Source: SIG440 sp045596485
GTDB lineage: Bacteria; Bacillota; Clostridia; Monoglobales; Monoglobaceae
Assembly (NCBI GenBank): GCA_045596485.1
Contig: JAZOCL010000105.1
Coordinates: 1-13,894, forward strand
Length of the DNA: 13,894 nt
Direction: 5' to 3'
This document shows positions 5,114 through 12,918 of the stretch, in pieces (the first letter of the stretch is position 1; every line of letters begins with the position of its first letter). The position numbers and the translations under genes are program-made. Below the pieces are notes generated by a model. It did not search any database. It was not told where the DNA came from and saw only the letters and a list, made by a program, of their open reading frames with translations.

Positions 5114-6472
5114 TCAGTTTTTCAAACTGTGGATAGGTGCGGGAATTCTTCCGCCCCGATTGACAAAATCTGCGCTGGAATAATTGTGAACAGGCATAAT
5201 GGGAGCATAGCCCAAAAGTCCGCCAAATTCAACGCTTTCACCGACAGATTTGCCAGCAACAGGAATAATTCTCACCGCTGTTGTCTTTTGGTTTATAACA
5301 CCGATAGCAGCTTCATCTGCAATAATTGCCGAAATCGTTTCGGCAGGAGTATCTCCGGGAACTGCAATCATATCAAGACCGACAGAGCAAACGCACGTCA
5401 TAGCTTCAAGCTTGTCAAGGCTCAGAGCACCGCATTCAGCCGCTGCAATCATTCCGGCATCCTCGCTGACGGGAATAAACGCACCGCTCAATCCGCCAAC
5501 ATAGCTCGACGCCATAACACCACCTTTTTTAACTGCGTCATTAAGAAGCGCCAGAGCTGCTGTCGTTCCGTGAGTTCCGCACTTTTCAAGTCCCATCTCT
5601 TCGAGAATATATGCAACGCTGTCACCGATTTCAGGAGTTGGTGCCAAGGAAAGGTCGACAATACCGAAGGGAACTCCCAATCGCTTTGAAGCTTCTTGTG
5701 CAACAAGCTGACCCATACGGGTAATCTTGAAGGCTGTTTTCTTTATGGTTTCGGCAACAGTTCCGAAATTCTCACCCTTTACCTTTTCAAGAGCAGCCTT
5801 CACAACTCCGGGACCACTCACACCAACATTGATAACACAGTCACCCTCGCCAATGCCGTGAAAGGCTCCTGCCATAAAGGGGTTGTCCTCAACTGCATTG
5901 GCAAAAACAACCAGCTTTGCACAGCCGAAGGAATCCTTCTCTACGGTAATGTCAGCAGTTTTTTTGATTATCTGTCCCATAAGCTTTACGGCATCCATAT
6001 TGATACCTGCTTTTGTGGTGGCAACACAAACCGATGAGCAAACCCTCTCGGTTTTTGCAAGTGCCTCGGGAATTGATTCAATGAGAATTCTGTCACCCTT
6101 GGTGAAGTCCTTGTGAACCAACGCCGAAAATCCGCCGATAAAGTTCACACCCGTTGCCTTTGCGGCACGGTCAAGTGTTTCTGCAAACATAACATAATTA
6201 TCTGCATCGCTCGCCCCTGCAATCATAGCAATGGGCGTAACCGAAATTCGCTTGTTGATTATGGGAATACCGTACTGACGGCTGATGTCTTCACCTGTCT
6301 TCACAAGATCCTTTGCGAGACGGGTAATTTTTTGGTAAATCTTTTCGCAAGCCTTCTCTGCGCTGCTGTCAATGCAGTCAAGAAGAGAAATTCCCATTGT
6401 TATTGTTCGTATATCAAGATGCTCGTCGTCAATCATCTTGATAGTTTCCATAATTTCTCTTGTGTTTATCAT
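5114..6472 (-). CDS. DUF711 / UPF0210 family protein
   Basis: A 452-residue protein of the PFL-like DUF711 family; the length is the family norm. Recognisable stretches: the N-terminal REIMETIKMIDDEHLDIRTITMGISLLDC, the middle FIGGFSALVHKDFTKGD, the glycine-rich INVGVSGPGVVKAAL, the LSLAPTPEIGDSVAYILEEMG block, and the C-terminal NRGGRIPAPIHSLKN. There is no signal peptide or membrane segment, so it is cytosolic. Structural work on relatives points to a pyruvate-formate-lyase-like barrel, but no accepted reaction is known to me. It follows the ACT-domain gene by 19 nt with AGAGG as ribosome site. This pairing recurs in Firmicutes, suggesting the ACT protein senses a small ligand for it. Assignment of family is firm, function unknown. 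Confidence 0.92.
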   Translation of the reverse strand: MINTREIMETIKMIDDEHLDIRTITMGISLLDCIDSSAEKACEKIYQKITRLAKDLVKTGEDISRQYGIPIINKRISVTPIAMIAGASDADNYVMFAETLDRAAKATGVNFIGGFSALVHKDFTKGDRILIESIPEALAKTERVCSSVCVATTKAGINMDAVKLMGQIIKKTADITVEKDSFGCAKLVVFANAVEDNPFMAGAFHGIGEGDCVINVGVSGPGVVKAALEKVKGENFGTVAETIKKTAFKITRMGQLVAQEASKRLGVPFGIVDLSLAPTPEIGDSVAYILEEMGLEKCGTHGTTAALALLNDAVKKGGVMASSYVGGLSGAFIPVSEDAGMIAAAECGALSLDKLEAMTCVCSVGLDMIAVPGDTPAETISAIIADEAAIGVINQKTTAVRIIPVAGKSVGESVEFGGLLGYAPIMPVHNYSSADFVNRGGRIPAPIHSLKN

Positions 6473-6491
6473 TGTGCCAACCTCTTATATT

Positions 6492-6761
6492 CTATATTCT
6501 GTGCATTGAATTAAAAATGTCCTCGTGCTGCATTCTTATATCAACGCCGATTTCCTTGCCTACTTCATCAAGCTCGGTCATTACGGCATCATATTCCGCA
6601 GAACCCTCTTTGAACTCAACCAACATAACCATTGTGAAGATATTCTGCATAATAGTCTGGTTGATGTCCAGAATATTAACACCGTGATTATAAAGACAAC
6701 CGCTCACCTTTGCGATAATACCTGTGCGGTCGATACCCATAACAGAAACAACTGCTTTCAT
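6492..6761 (-). CDS. ACT-domain protein, UPF0237 family
   Basis: An 89-residue protein consisting of one ACT domain (MKAVVSVMGIDRTGIIAKVSG, then NHGVNILDINQTIMQNIFTMVMLVEF) plus a short C-terminal extension. ACT domains bind amino acids or related small molecules and usually act as regulatory modules; the D-R-T-G-I turn is the usual ligand loop. The frame extends to a TTG at 6800, but ATG at 6761 has AAAGGAG about 9 nt upstream and matches the family start, and the earlier codons lie over the -10 box. First gene of a two-gene operon with the DUF711 protein. The ligand is unknown; GcvR-like glycine sensing is often suggested for the family but cannot be shown here. Confidence 0.92.
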   Translation of the reverse strand: MKAVVSVMGIDRTGIIAKVSGCLYNHGVNILDINQTIMQNIFTMVMLVEFKEGSAEYDAVMTELDEVGKEIGVDIRMQHEDIFNSMHRI

Positions 6762-6799
6762 TTGCTGACTCTCCTTTAACCATAAGTTTTGTCTTCTCA

Positions 6800-6828
6800 A
6801 TTATACAACCCTCACAGCGTTCAGTCAA
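6800..6828 (-). promoter_or_regulatory. Sigma-A promoter of the ACT-DUF711 operon
   Basis: Minus-strand TTGACT (6828-6823), 17-bp spacer and TATAAT (6805-6800), 38 bp before the ACT start. It is divergent from the ygiQ promoter, with 23 bp between the two -35 boxes. Confidence 0.82.
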
Positions 6829-6851
6829 GTAAAATTTATGCAAAAAATCTG

Positions 6852-6880
6852 TTGAAAAAGTATAAAAATTGTGGTATAAT
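6852..6880 (+). promoter_or_regulatory. Sigma-A promoter of ygiQ and the downstream genes
   Basis: TTGAAA (6852-6857), 17-bp spacer, TATAAT (6875-6880), 39 bp before the ygiQ start. No other promoter of this quality is seen before groES, so it may serve the whole ygiQ-ispF run. Confidence 0.8.
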
Positions 6881-6919
6881 AACATTTGTGTAATTAAAAC
6901 ATTCAGTAAGGATTTTTGT

Positions 6920-8848
6920 ATGTTTCTTCCCATCTCGAAAGACGACATGAAAAAGCGTGGAATCACTCAGCTTGATTTCATTTATATAATCGGTGATGCA
7001 TATGTTGACCACTCAAGCTTCGGTCACGCAATCATCTCCAGAGTTCTTGAAAGTGCAGGCTATACCGTGGGCATAATTTCACAGCCCGATTGGCACAGCT
7101 GTGAACCTTTCAAGGCATTAGGAGAGCCAAGGCTCGGTTTTCTGGTTTCTTCAGGTAACATTGACCCGATGGTAAATCACTACACCGTATCAAAAAAGGT
7201 TCGCTCACAGGATCTATATTCTCCGGGCGGTATGCCGAATCGTCGCCCCGATCGTGCGACGACCGTTTACTGCAACCGTCTGCGTGAGGCTTTTGGAAGG
7301 AAAATCCCCATTATTATTGGTGGAATCGAAGCAAGTCTCAGACGCTTTGCGCACTATGACTATTGGTCGGACAAGGTTCGCCGAAGTATTCTCATTGACA
7401 GCGGTGCCGACCTTCTTATCTACGGAATGGGCGAACACCAGATTGTTGAAGTTGCAGACCTTTTAAGATGCGGTGTTCCCGCAAATCAAATAAAACACAT
7501 TGCAGGAACAGCATACATCGAAGATTCTGACACACAATTCCCTGAGGATTTCATAATTATTCCCTCCTTTGACGAGGTTTCAGAGAACAAAAGGCTTTAC
7601 GCCGAGGCAACACGCATCCAGTACGAAGAACAGGATTCCGTCCGAGGCAAAACAATCATACAGAAGGATAATGACAGAAAATGTGTTGTGCAGCTTCCGC
7701 CCTCGCCGCCTCTCACCGCAGAGGAGCTTGACAAGGTTTATGAGCTACCCTACGAGGGAACATATCATCCGTCCTATGAAGCACTTGGCGGCGTTCCTGC
7801 ATTAAATGAGATTGAATTCAGTATAACCTCTTGCCGAGGCTGCTTCGGCAGCTGCAACTTCTGTGCTCTGGCTTTTCATCAGGGCAGAGCGGTCACGGCA
7901 AGAAGCCACAAATCAATACTGAAAGAAGCCGAGGCTCTCACAAAAAAACCGGGCTTCAAGGGCTATATTCACGATGTGGGCGGTCCCACCGCAAACTTCC
8001 GTGCGCCTTCCTGCAAAAAACAGCTCAAATCAGGGGTATGCAGGGATAAGCAATGTCTTTTTCCCACTCCCTGCAAAAATCTTGATGTTTCTCACCGTGA
8101 TTACCTTGAGCTGTTGCAGAAGCTGCGAAAAATTCCAATGATAAAGAAAGTATTTGTCCGTTCGGGCATCCGCTTTGACTACCTTATTTGCGACAAGGAT
8201 GACAGCTTTTTCACAGAGCTGTGCCGGCATCATATAAGCGGTCAGCTTCGTGTTGCACCCGAGCATATATCAGATAACGTTTTAAAATATATGGGAAAGC
8301 CCCCTCACCAGATTTATGAAAAATTCCTGAAGAAATTTGATGCGATAAACAAGCAAATCGGCAAGGAACAGTATGCAGTTCCCTATCTTATGTCCTCGCA
8401 CCCGGGAAGCACTCTCAAGGATGCAATAAAGCTTGCGGAATATCTCAACCGACACAAACTCAGCCCCGAACAGGTTCAGGACTTTTATCCCACTCCGGGA
8501 AGCATTTCGACCTGTATGTATTACACAGGGCTTGACCCCAGAACAATGAATTCTGTTTATGTGGCTCGGGACTACAACGAAAAGCAGATGCAGCGCGCCC
8601 TGCTCCAGTTCCGTGACCCAAAAAATTACAACCTGATTTTAAATGCGCTGACAAAGGCAAACAGGCTCGACCTTGTTGGGTTTGGTTCCCAATGTCTTAT
8701 AAAACCACCAAAAGGAGAAAACAAAAATGGCAACAATATTAAGCGGAAAGACAGTATCAGCAAGAATAAAGGAAAATCTCAAGGCAGAAACAGAAAATCT
8801 GAAGAAAAACGGAACAATTCCCGGTCTCGCCGTAATCATAGTAGGTGA
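6920..8848 (+). CDS. ygiQ: YgiQ family radical SAM protein
   Basis: A 642-residue cytosolic protein of the YgiQ/UPF0313 radical SAM family; its physiological reaction is unknown. It opens with the family signature (FLPISKDDMKKRG, DFIYIIGDAYVDH, IISQPDW). The [4Fe-4S]/SAM site is C308-x3-C312-x2-C315 within a CFGSCNFC stretch. Further marks are a B12-binding-like N-terminal part and GQLRVAPEHISDNVL in the barrel. I chose ATG at 6920 (AAGGA 7 nt upstream, after the promoter); the frame opens earlier at 6869, inside the promoter. The conserved part ends near residue 595. The last ~45 residues form a Lys/Arg/Asn/Ser-rich tail, and the final 122 nt overlap folD in another frame. Basic disordered tails are common in this family, so the tail may be functional. 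Confidence 0.94.
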   Translation: MFLPISKDDMKKRGITQLDFIYIIGDAYVDHSSFGHAIISRVLESAGYTVGIISQPDWHSCEPFKALGEPRLGFLVSSGNIDPMVNHYTVSKKVRSQDLYSPGGMPNRRPDRATTVYCNRLREAFGRKIPIIIGGIEASLRRFAHYDYWSDKVRRSILIDSGADLLIYGMGEHQIVEVADLLRCGVPANQIKHIAGTAYIEDSDTQFPEDFIIIPSFDEVSENKRLYAEATRIQYEEQDSVRGKTIIQKDNDRKCVVQLPPSPPLTAEELDKVYELPYEGTYHPSYEALGGVPALNEIEFSITSCRGCFGSCNFCALAFHQGRAVTARSHKSILKEAEALTKKPGFKGYIHDVGGPTANFRAPSCKKQLKSGVCRDKQCLFPTPCKNLDVSHRDYLELLQKLRKIPMIKKVFVRSGIRFDYLICDKDDSFFTELCRHHISGQLRVAPEHISDNVLKYMGKPPHQIYEKFLKKFDAINKQIGKEQYAVPYLMSSHPGSTLKDAIKLAEYLNRHKLSPEQVQDFYPTPGSISTCMYYTGLDPRTMNSVYVARDYNEKQMQRALLQFRDPKNYNLILNALTKANRLDLVGFGSQCLIKPPKGENKNGNNIKRKDSISKNKGKSQGRNRKSEEKRNNSRSRRNHSR

Positions 8849-9575
8849 AGACCCTGCATCAAAGGTTTATGTGGGCAGAAAAGAGGCAATGTGCAAGGAG
8901 CTTGGAATGCATTCCGAAAAATTTGCCCTTCCCGAAGAAACAACGCAGGGTGAGCTTGTTGCATTGGTTGAAAAGCTCAACAATGACGAAAAAATTCACG
9001 GAATTCTGGTTCAGCTTCCTCTCCCCAAGCATCTTGATGAAAAGGCTGTAATCAACACAATCCGTCCTGAAAAGGATGTTGACGCCTTTCACCCTGTGAA
9101 CGTGGGTAAAATTATGATTGGCGACTATGACTTTGTTCCCTGCACTCCTGCAGGGATTATGGAGCTTATCGCAGAAAGCAATGTTGAAATAGAAGGCAAA
9201 AATTGCGTTGTAATTGGCAGAAGCAATATTGTGGGAAAGCCTATGAGTATGCTTCTTCTCCACAAAAACGGAACGGTTACCACCTGTCACTCACGCACAA
9301 AAGACCTCAAAGAGGTTACAAAGCAGGCTGACATTTTGGTGGCAGCTGTGGGCAGAGCAAACTTTGTCACAGCCGATATGGTGAAACCCGGTGCTGTTGT
9401 AATTGACGTTGGTATGAACCGTCTCGAAGACGGCAAGCTGGTTGGTGACGTTGCCTTTGACGAGGTGGAAAAGGTTGCAGGAGCAATCACTCCCGTTCCA
9501 GGCGGTGTTGGTCCCATGACAATTGCTATGCTTATGCAAAACACTTTTACCGCAGCCAAAAAGGCAAAGAAATAA
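8727..9575 (+). CDS. folD: FolD: methylenetetrahydrofolate dehydrogenase / methenyltetrahydrofolate cyclohydrolase
   Basis: A 282-residue bifunctional cytosolic enzyme that oxidises 5,10-methylene-THF with NADP+ and hydrolyses the product to 10-formyl-THF, feeding purine and formyl-Met synthesis and, in acetogens, the Wood-Ljungdahl methyl branch. Family motifs: the catalytic Y48-x3-K52 (YVGRK), VQLPLP (95-100), KDVDAFHP (116-123), PCTPAG (138-143), the dinucleotide loop GRSNIVGKP (164-172) and PVPGGVGPMT near the C-terminus. Length is normal. The ribosome site AAAGGAG lies 9 nt before ATG and inside ygiQ; the first 122 nt are shared with the out-of-frame end of ygiQ. radA follows after 21 nt. 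Confidence 0.97.
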   Translation: MATILSGKTVSARIKENLKAETENLKKNGTIPGLAVIIVGEDPASKVYVGRKEAMCKELGMHSEKFALPEETTQGELVALVEKLNNDEKIHGILVQLPLPKHLDEKAVINTIRPEKDVDAFHPVNVGKIMIGDYDFVPCTPAGIMELIAESNVEIEGKNCVVIGRSNIVGKPMSMLLLHKNGTVTTCHSRTKDLKEVTKQADILVAAVGRANFVTADMVKPGAVVIDVGMNRLEDGKLVGDVAFDEVEKVAGAITPVPGGVGPMTIAMLMQNTFTAAKKAKK

Positions 9576-9596
9576 TCTTTACAAGGAAATTCAGTT

Positions 9597-10967
9597 ATGA
9601 AAACAAAAACAGTTTATGTTTGTTCGGAATGCGGTGCGTCCTCACCAAAATGGATGGGCAAATGCACGACCTGCAATTCCTGGAACACAATGGTCGAGGA
9701 GATTGTGAGACCTTCATCCTCTTCTTCAAAGGTATCTGTGATTTCAACAGCTTCGTCCCCGTCCTCTGCTCCGAAGAAAATTTCAGAAATTGATTCTTCA
9801 CAAGAAGCCCGAACCCTCACAGGACTTGGCGAGCTTGACCGTGTTCTCGGCGGCGGGCTTGTGAAGGGCTCTCTGGTTCTGGTGGGCGGTGACCCCGGAA
9901 TCGGAAAATCAACCCTTCTTCTTCAGATTTGTGAGTATCTGGGAAGGTCACAGAGCATTCTCTATGTCTCGGGTGAGGAATCCCAGCGGCAGATAAAGCT
10001 CCGTGCCGACAGGCTTGGAATAACAACCGAAAACCTGAAAATATATTCCGAAACAAATATGGACTATATAACCGATTGTGTATTCCGCGAAAAGCCTGAT
10101 ATTCTCATTGTGGACTCTGTGCAGACAATGTATAATCCCGAAATCCAGTCCACACCGGGTAATGCGGCACAAATCAAGGATGTTACCACCCTCCTGATGA
10201 AAATTGCAAAGGAAAACTCCATTTCGGTCTTTGTGGTTGGTCACGTAACAAAGGAAGGTGCGCTGGCAGGACCAAAGCTTTTGGAGCATATGGTTGACTG
10301 CGTTCTCTATTTTGAAGGTGAACGGCATCAATCCTTCCGCATACTTCGTGCAGTGAAAAACCGTTTTGGCTCTACAAACGAAATTGGTGTTTTTGAGATG
10401 AAGGGCTGCGGACTCGAAGAAGTTCCCAACCCGTCAATGGCAATGCTTTCGGGAAGGCCCGAAAATGTTCCAGGCTCCTGCATAATCTGCACAATGGAGG
10501 GCACTCGCCCCGTTCTTGCGGAGGTTCAGGCACTCGTATCCCCCACCTCCTTCGGAAATCCCCGAAGAATGGCAAGCGGTCCCGACATCAGCCGTTCCAT
10601 TATGCTTATGGCTGTTCTGGAAAAACGCGGCGGTCTCAGGATGTCGGCATTTGATGCATATGTCAATATTGTGGGCGGTCTCAGAATTGTTGAGCCTGCC
10701 GCCGACCTTGGTCTGATTATGGCGCTTGCATCAAGCTACACAGGCTGTGCAACAGACAGCGATACCGTTGCCATCGGCGAGGTGGGTCTCACAGGTGAGC
10801 TCCGTGCCTGCAGCTTTCTGGAAGCACGTATTGCAGAGTGCGAAAAGCTGGGCTTCAGACGCTGCATAATTCCTGCAGTTGATTTGAAAAAGCTGAAAAA
10901 ATTCAAGGATATTGAGCTTATTCCCTGTTCAAACATAACAGAAGTAATTTCAAAATTCTGCAAATAA
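9597..10967 (+). CDS. radA: RadA (Sms) DNA repair and recombination protein
   Basis: A 456-residue RecA-like ATPase with Lon-protease-like C-terminal domain, a DnaB-type helicase that extends and resolves recombination intermediates. Domains in order: zinc finger C9-x2-C12 ... C23-x2-C26; a Ser-rich linker (38-57); RecA core with Walker A GGDPGIGKST (97-106, K104) and Walker B ILIVDS (169-174); the RadA-specific KNRFG motif at 254-258; and the Lon-like domain (about 280-456) with the usual AVLEKRGG, GGLRI and GEVGLTGELRA stretches. All key residues are present and the length is normal. The ribosome site AAGGA precedes ATG. The gene sits 21 nt after folD. Confidence 0.97.
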   Translation: MKTKTVYVCSECGASSPKWMGKCTTCNSWNTMVEEIVRPSSSSSKVSVISTASSPSSAPKKISEIDSSQEARTLTGLGELDRVLGGGLVKGSLVLVGGDPGIGKSTLLLQICEYLGRSQSILYVSGEESQRQIKLRADRLGITTENLKIYSETNMDYITDCVFREKPDILIVDSVQTMYNPEIQSTPGNAAQIKDVTTLLMKIAKENSISVFVVGHVTKEGALAGPKLLEHMVDCVLYFEGERHQSFRILRAVKNRFGSTNEIGVFEMKGCGLEEVPNPSMAMLSGRPENVPGSCIICTMEGTRPVLAEVQALVSPTSFGNPRRMASGPDISRSIMLMAVLEKRGGLRMSAFDAYVNIVGGLRIVEPAADLGLIMALASSYTGCATDSDTVAIGEVGLTGELRACSFLEARIAECEKLGFRRCIIPAVDLKKLKKFKDIELIPCSNITEVISKFCK

Positions 10968-11022
10968 TTCATAAAAGAAAAAAATATACATAAATATAAT
11001 GTTTTTGAAGGGAAGTCTTGAC

Positions 11023-11490
11023 GTGTTTCATATAGGCGACGAAATTGTTTATCCCATGCATGGAGCAGGTATCATTGTCGACATCGAAGAAAAAAAGATT
11101 CTCGGTGAGCTCCATAAGTACTATATCTTGCAGATTTCCATTAGCGACATGAAGGTAATGCTGCCCGTTAACAACCTGGACGCCATCGGCATCAGAAGAA
11201 TTGTCTCAGAGGATGCCGCCAACGAAGCTATCAACCATTTTCTCAGCTGCGCAGAAGACCAGAACAACAACTGGAATCAGCGCTACAGAGAAAACATCGA
11301 AAAAATGAAGAGCGGAGACCTTATTGATGTTGCAACAGTTGCAAAAACGCTGATGCTCAGAGACAACAAAAAATCTCTTTCAAACGCAGAGCGCAAAATG
11401 TTGTCAAATGCAAAAAACATTCTGGTATCGGAGCTTGTTCTGGCAAAAAAGATGTCTGCCGAAGAAATCAGGGAGCTTCTCGCCATTTAA
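11023..11490 (+). CDS. carD: CarD/CdnL-family transcription regulator
   Basis: A 155-residue protein of the CarD_CdnL_TRCF family, which binds the RNA polymerase beta subunit and stabilises open promoter complexes. The N-terminal Tudor-like RNA polymerase-interacting domain begins FHIGDEIVYPMHGAGIIVDIEEKKILGE and includes the KYYILQI strand. The C-terminal half is helical (AERKMLSNAKNILVSELVLAKK). The frame starts at ATG 10999, but GTG at 11023 is better: GAAGGGA stands about 9 nt upstream and the family starts M-F-x-x-G-D. The gene precedes ispD by 38 nt, an arrangement common in Firmicutes. A TATAAT at 10995-11000 could be a -10, but I see no matching -35. Confidence 0.9.
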   Translation: MFHIGDEIVYPMHGAGIIVDIEEKKILGELHKYYILQISISDMKVMLPVNNLDAIGIRRIVSEDAANEAINHFLSCAEDQNNNWNQRYRENIEKMKSGDLIDVATVAKTLMLRDNKKSLSNAERKMLSNAKNILVSELVLAKKMSAEEIRELLAI

Positions 11491-11528
11491 CTCTGCTCTT
11501 ACCGCACATCTCAAAACGGAGGTCAAAA

Positions 11529-12239
11529 ATGTTTCGCAAAAAAACATCCTCTCCCACCGCTGTTGCCATTATTGTGGCTGCAGGCAGCAGCCGCCGTATG
11601 GGCAGCGGAACAAACAAACAATTTATCGAAATTTGCGGTATGCCCGTTCTGGCGCATACCCTTTTGCAGTTCCACAAAGCGGAGTCAATTGATTCAATAA
11701 TTGTGGTTACAAAGCCCGACTCTATCCTCACCGTATGGGATATGACTAGGGAATTCGGTATTTCAAAGGTTCGCGACGTGATTCCCGGCAGCGAAACCAG
11801 ACAGGATTCGGTAAACTGCGGTCTTTCCCTTGTTGAAAACAGTAAGCTGGTTGCAATTCACGACGGTGCGCGACCCTTTATCTCTGTTGGAAAAATAAAT
11901 GAGCTGGTCTATGCCGCACATAAATTTGGTTCGGCTGCTCCCGGTGTTGTTCCGAAAGACACCGTTAAGTCAGTCAAAACTGACGGAACCGTTTTGGAAA
12001 CAATCAACCGTGAAGCCTTGCGCCTTATCCAGACTCCTCAGGTTTTTCACGCCGATGAGCTTAAGTTTGCAAACGAGAGAGCCAAAGCTGCAGGCTTTTT
12101 GGGCACAGATGACTGCTCGGTTGCCGAGCACGCAGGCTTTTCGGTTCACATTATTAATGGCGAATATACAAACATAAAGGTGACAACCCCCGAAGACCTT
12201 CCTGTTGCAGAAGCAATTTTCGGGTTTTTGAACAAATGA
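11529..12239 (+). CDS. ispD: IspD: 2-C-methyl-D-erythritol 4-phosphate cytidylyltransferase
   Basis: A 236-residue cytosolic enzyme of the MEP pathway to isopentenyl diphosphate; it joins CTP and MEP to give CDP-ME. The nucleotide-binding loop is VAAGSSRRMG with R23, followed by K30 in NKQF (the equivalents of E. coli R20 and K27, from memory). Other family motifs are HDGARPF, PKDTVK, TPQVF, the TDDCSVAE turn and the C-terminal NIKVTTPEDL. Normal length. The ribosome site GGAGG precedes ATG directly. ispF follows after 18 nt, as separate genes rather than the fused IspDF seen in some lineages. Confidence 0.97.
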   Translation: MFRKKTSSPTAVAIIVAAGSSRRMGSGTNKQFIEICGMPVLAHTLLQFHKAESIDSIIVVTKPDSILTVWDMTREFGISKVRDVIPGSETRQDSVNCGLSLVENSKLVAIHDGARPFISVGKINELVYAAHKFGSAAPGVVPKDTVKSVKTDGTVLETINREALRLIQTPQVFHADELKFANERAKAAGFLGTDDCSVAEHAGFSVHIINGEYTNIKVTTPEDLPVAEAIFGFLNK

Positions 12240-12257
12240 TTATGAAAGGAGAACATT

Positions 12258-12731
12258 ATGCGAGTTGGATTCGGTTATGATGTTCACGCTCTCTGCGATG
12301 GCAGAAAGCTCATACTTGGCGGAGTTGAAATCCCCCACGAAAAAGGTCTGCTGGGGCATTCTGATGCAGATGTCCTTTTGCACGCAATTATGGATGCTCT
12401 GCTCGGGGCTGCGGCATTGGGAGATATTGGCAATCATTTTCCCGACACAGACGGCAGCTTTAAAGATATTGACAGCCTTCTTCTTTTGAAAAAAACAAAG
12501 GAAATTCTTGAAGAAAACGGCTACCTCGTTAACAACATTGATTCAACCATTGCGGCTCAGGCACCGAAAATTTCTCCCTATATCGAAAAAATGCGCAAAA
12601 ATATCAGCCGTGTTCTCGAGGTTGATATTTCATATATAAGTGTCAAAGCAACCACCACCGAACACCTTGGCTTTGAGGGCAGAAAAGAAGGTATTTCTGC
12701 CTATGCGGCGGCAACTTTAATACAAAAATAA
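12258..12731 (+). CDS. ispF: IspF: 2-C-methyl-D-erythritol 2,4-cyclodiphosphate synthase
   Basis: A 157-residue cytosolic, normally trimeric MEP-pathway enzyme that cyclises CDP-ME 2-phosphate to MEcPP, releasing CMP. The zinc ligands are visible: D8 and H10 in GYDVH and H42 in LLHAIMDA. Other marks are the GHSDADVLLHAI block, GDIGNHFPDTD, the T-T-T-E-H-L-G-F-E-G-R cytidine-binding segment, and a C-terminal EGISAYAAATL. Normal length. AAAGGAG precedes ATG. It is the last gene of the ygiQ-ispF run; no clear terminator hairpin follows. Confidence 0.97.
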   Translation: MRVGFGYDVHALCDGRKLILGGVEIPHEKGLLGHSDADVLLHAIMDALLGAAALGDIGNHFPDTDGSFKDIDSLLLLKKTKEILEENGYLVNNIDSTIAAQAPKISPYIEKMRKNISRVLEVDISYISVKATTTEHLGFEGRKEGISAYAAATLIQK

Positions 12732-12753
12732 CAGTTTGGGGTAGATTTTGGTA

Positions 12754-12803
12754 TATAATTGGTTATAATAACCTGTAACCGTCTATAATCTCCCATAATC
12801 AAG
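12754..12803 (+). repeat. Five 10-bp-phased TATAAT-like repeats upstream of groESL
   Basis: Five consecutive decamers, beginning at 12754, 12764, 12774, 12784 and 12794, each start T(A/G)TAAY or CATAAT followed by four variable bases often ending CC: TATAATTGGT, TATAATAACC, TGTAACCGTC, TATAATCTCC, CATAATCAAG. The block ends one base before the -35 box of groES. It also contains a small palindrome GGTTAT-A-ATAACC (12761-12773). One repeat per helical turn could mean a curved upstream element or a set of protein contacts on one DNA face. I know of no named element with this form. Confidence 0.6.
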
Positions 12804-12804
12804 T

Positions 12805-12833
12805 TTGATTTATGGCCGATATTTTTGTATTAT
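12805..12833 (+). promoter_or_regulatory. Sigma-A promoter of groESL
   Basis: TTGATT (12805-12810), 17-bp spacer, TATTAT (12828-12833). Predicted start near 12840, just before the CIRCE element, which is the usual order in HrcA-regulated operons. Confidence 0.8.
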
Positions 12834-12841
12834 TAACTATG

Positions 12842-12868
12842 TTAGCACTCAACGAGTTAGAGTGCTAA
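12842..12868 (+). promoter_or_regulatory. CIRCE operator (HrcA binding site)
   Basis: A perfect match to the CIRCE consensus: TTAGCACTC, nine bases, GAGTGCTAA. It lies just after the groES promoter. HrcA bound here represses groESL until heat or misfolded protein draws off GroEL, which HrcA needs for activity. hrcA itself is not in this window. Confidence 0.97.
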
Positions 12869-12918
12869 CACTCTAAAAGATTTATATTAAATTCATATAT
12901 CACAAGGAGGCATTTCAA

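Noticed and set aside
4931..5689. 252-codon plus-strand open frame antisense to the DUF896 and DUF711 genes
   Set aside because: It crosses two well-supported minus-strand genes, its protein has low-complexity Asn/Ser/Arg composition with no family resemblance, and no convincing promoter or ribosome site precedes it.
6869..6919. Upstream extension of ygiQ to the first possible start
   Set aside because: It includes the TATAAT box and lies upstream of or at the transcription start; ATG 6920 has a ribosome site and matches the family N-terminus.
2492..12731. A skin-like excisable element interrupting sigG
   Set aside because: No recombinase or phage gene is present and the neighbouring genes are housekeeping (folD, radA, ispDF, groESL); an element of this content is unlikely, though a distant sigG 5' half cannot be excluded from this window.
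12732..12753. Terminator after ispF
   Set aside because: No stem followed by a T-run could be found; read-through toward groESL remains possible.
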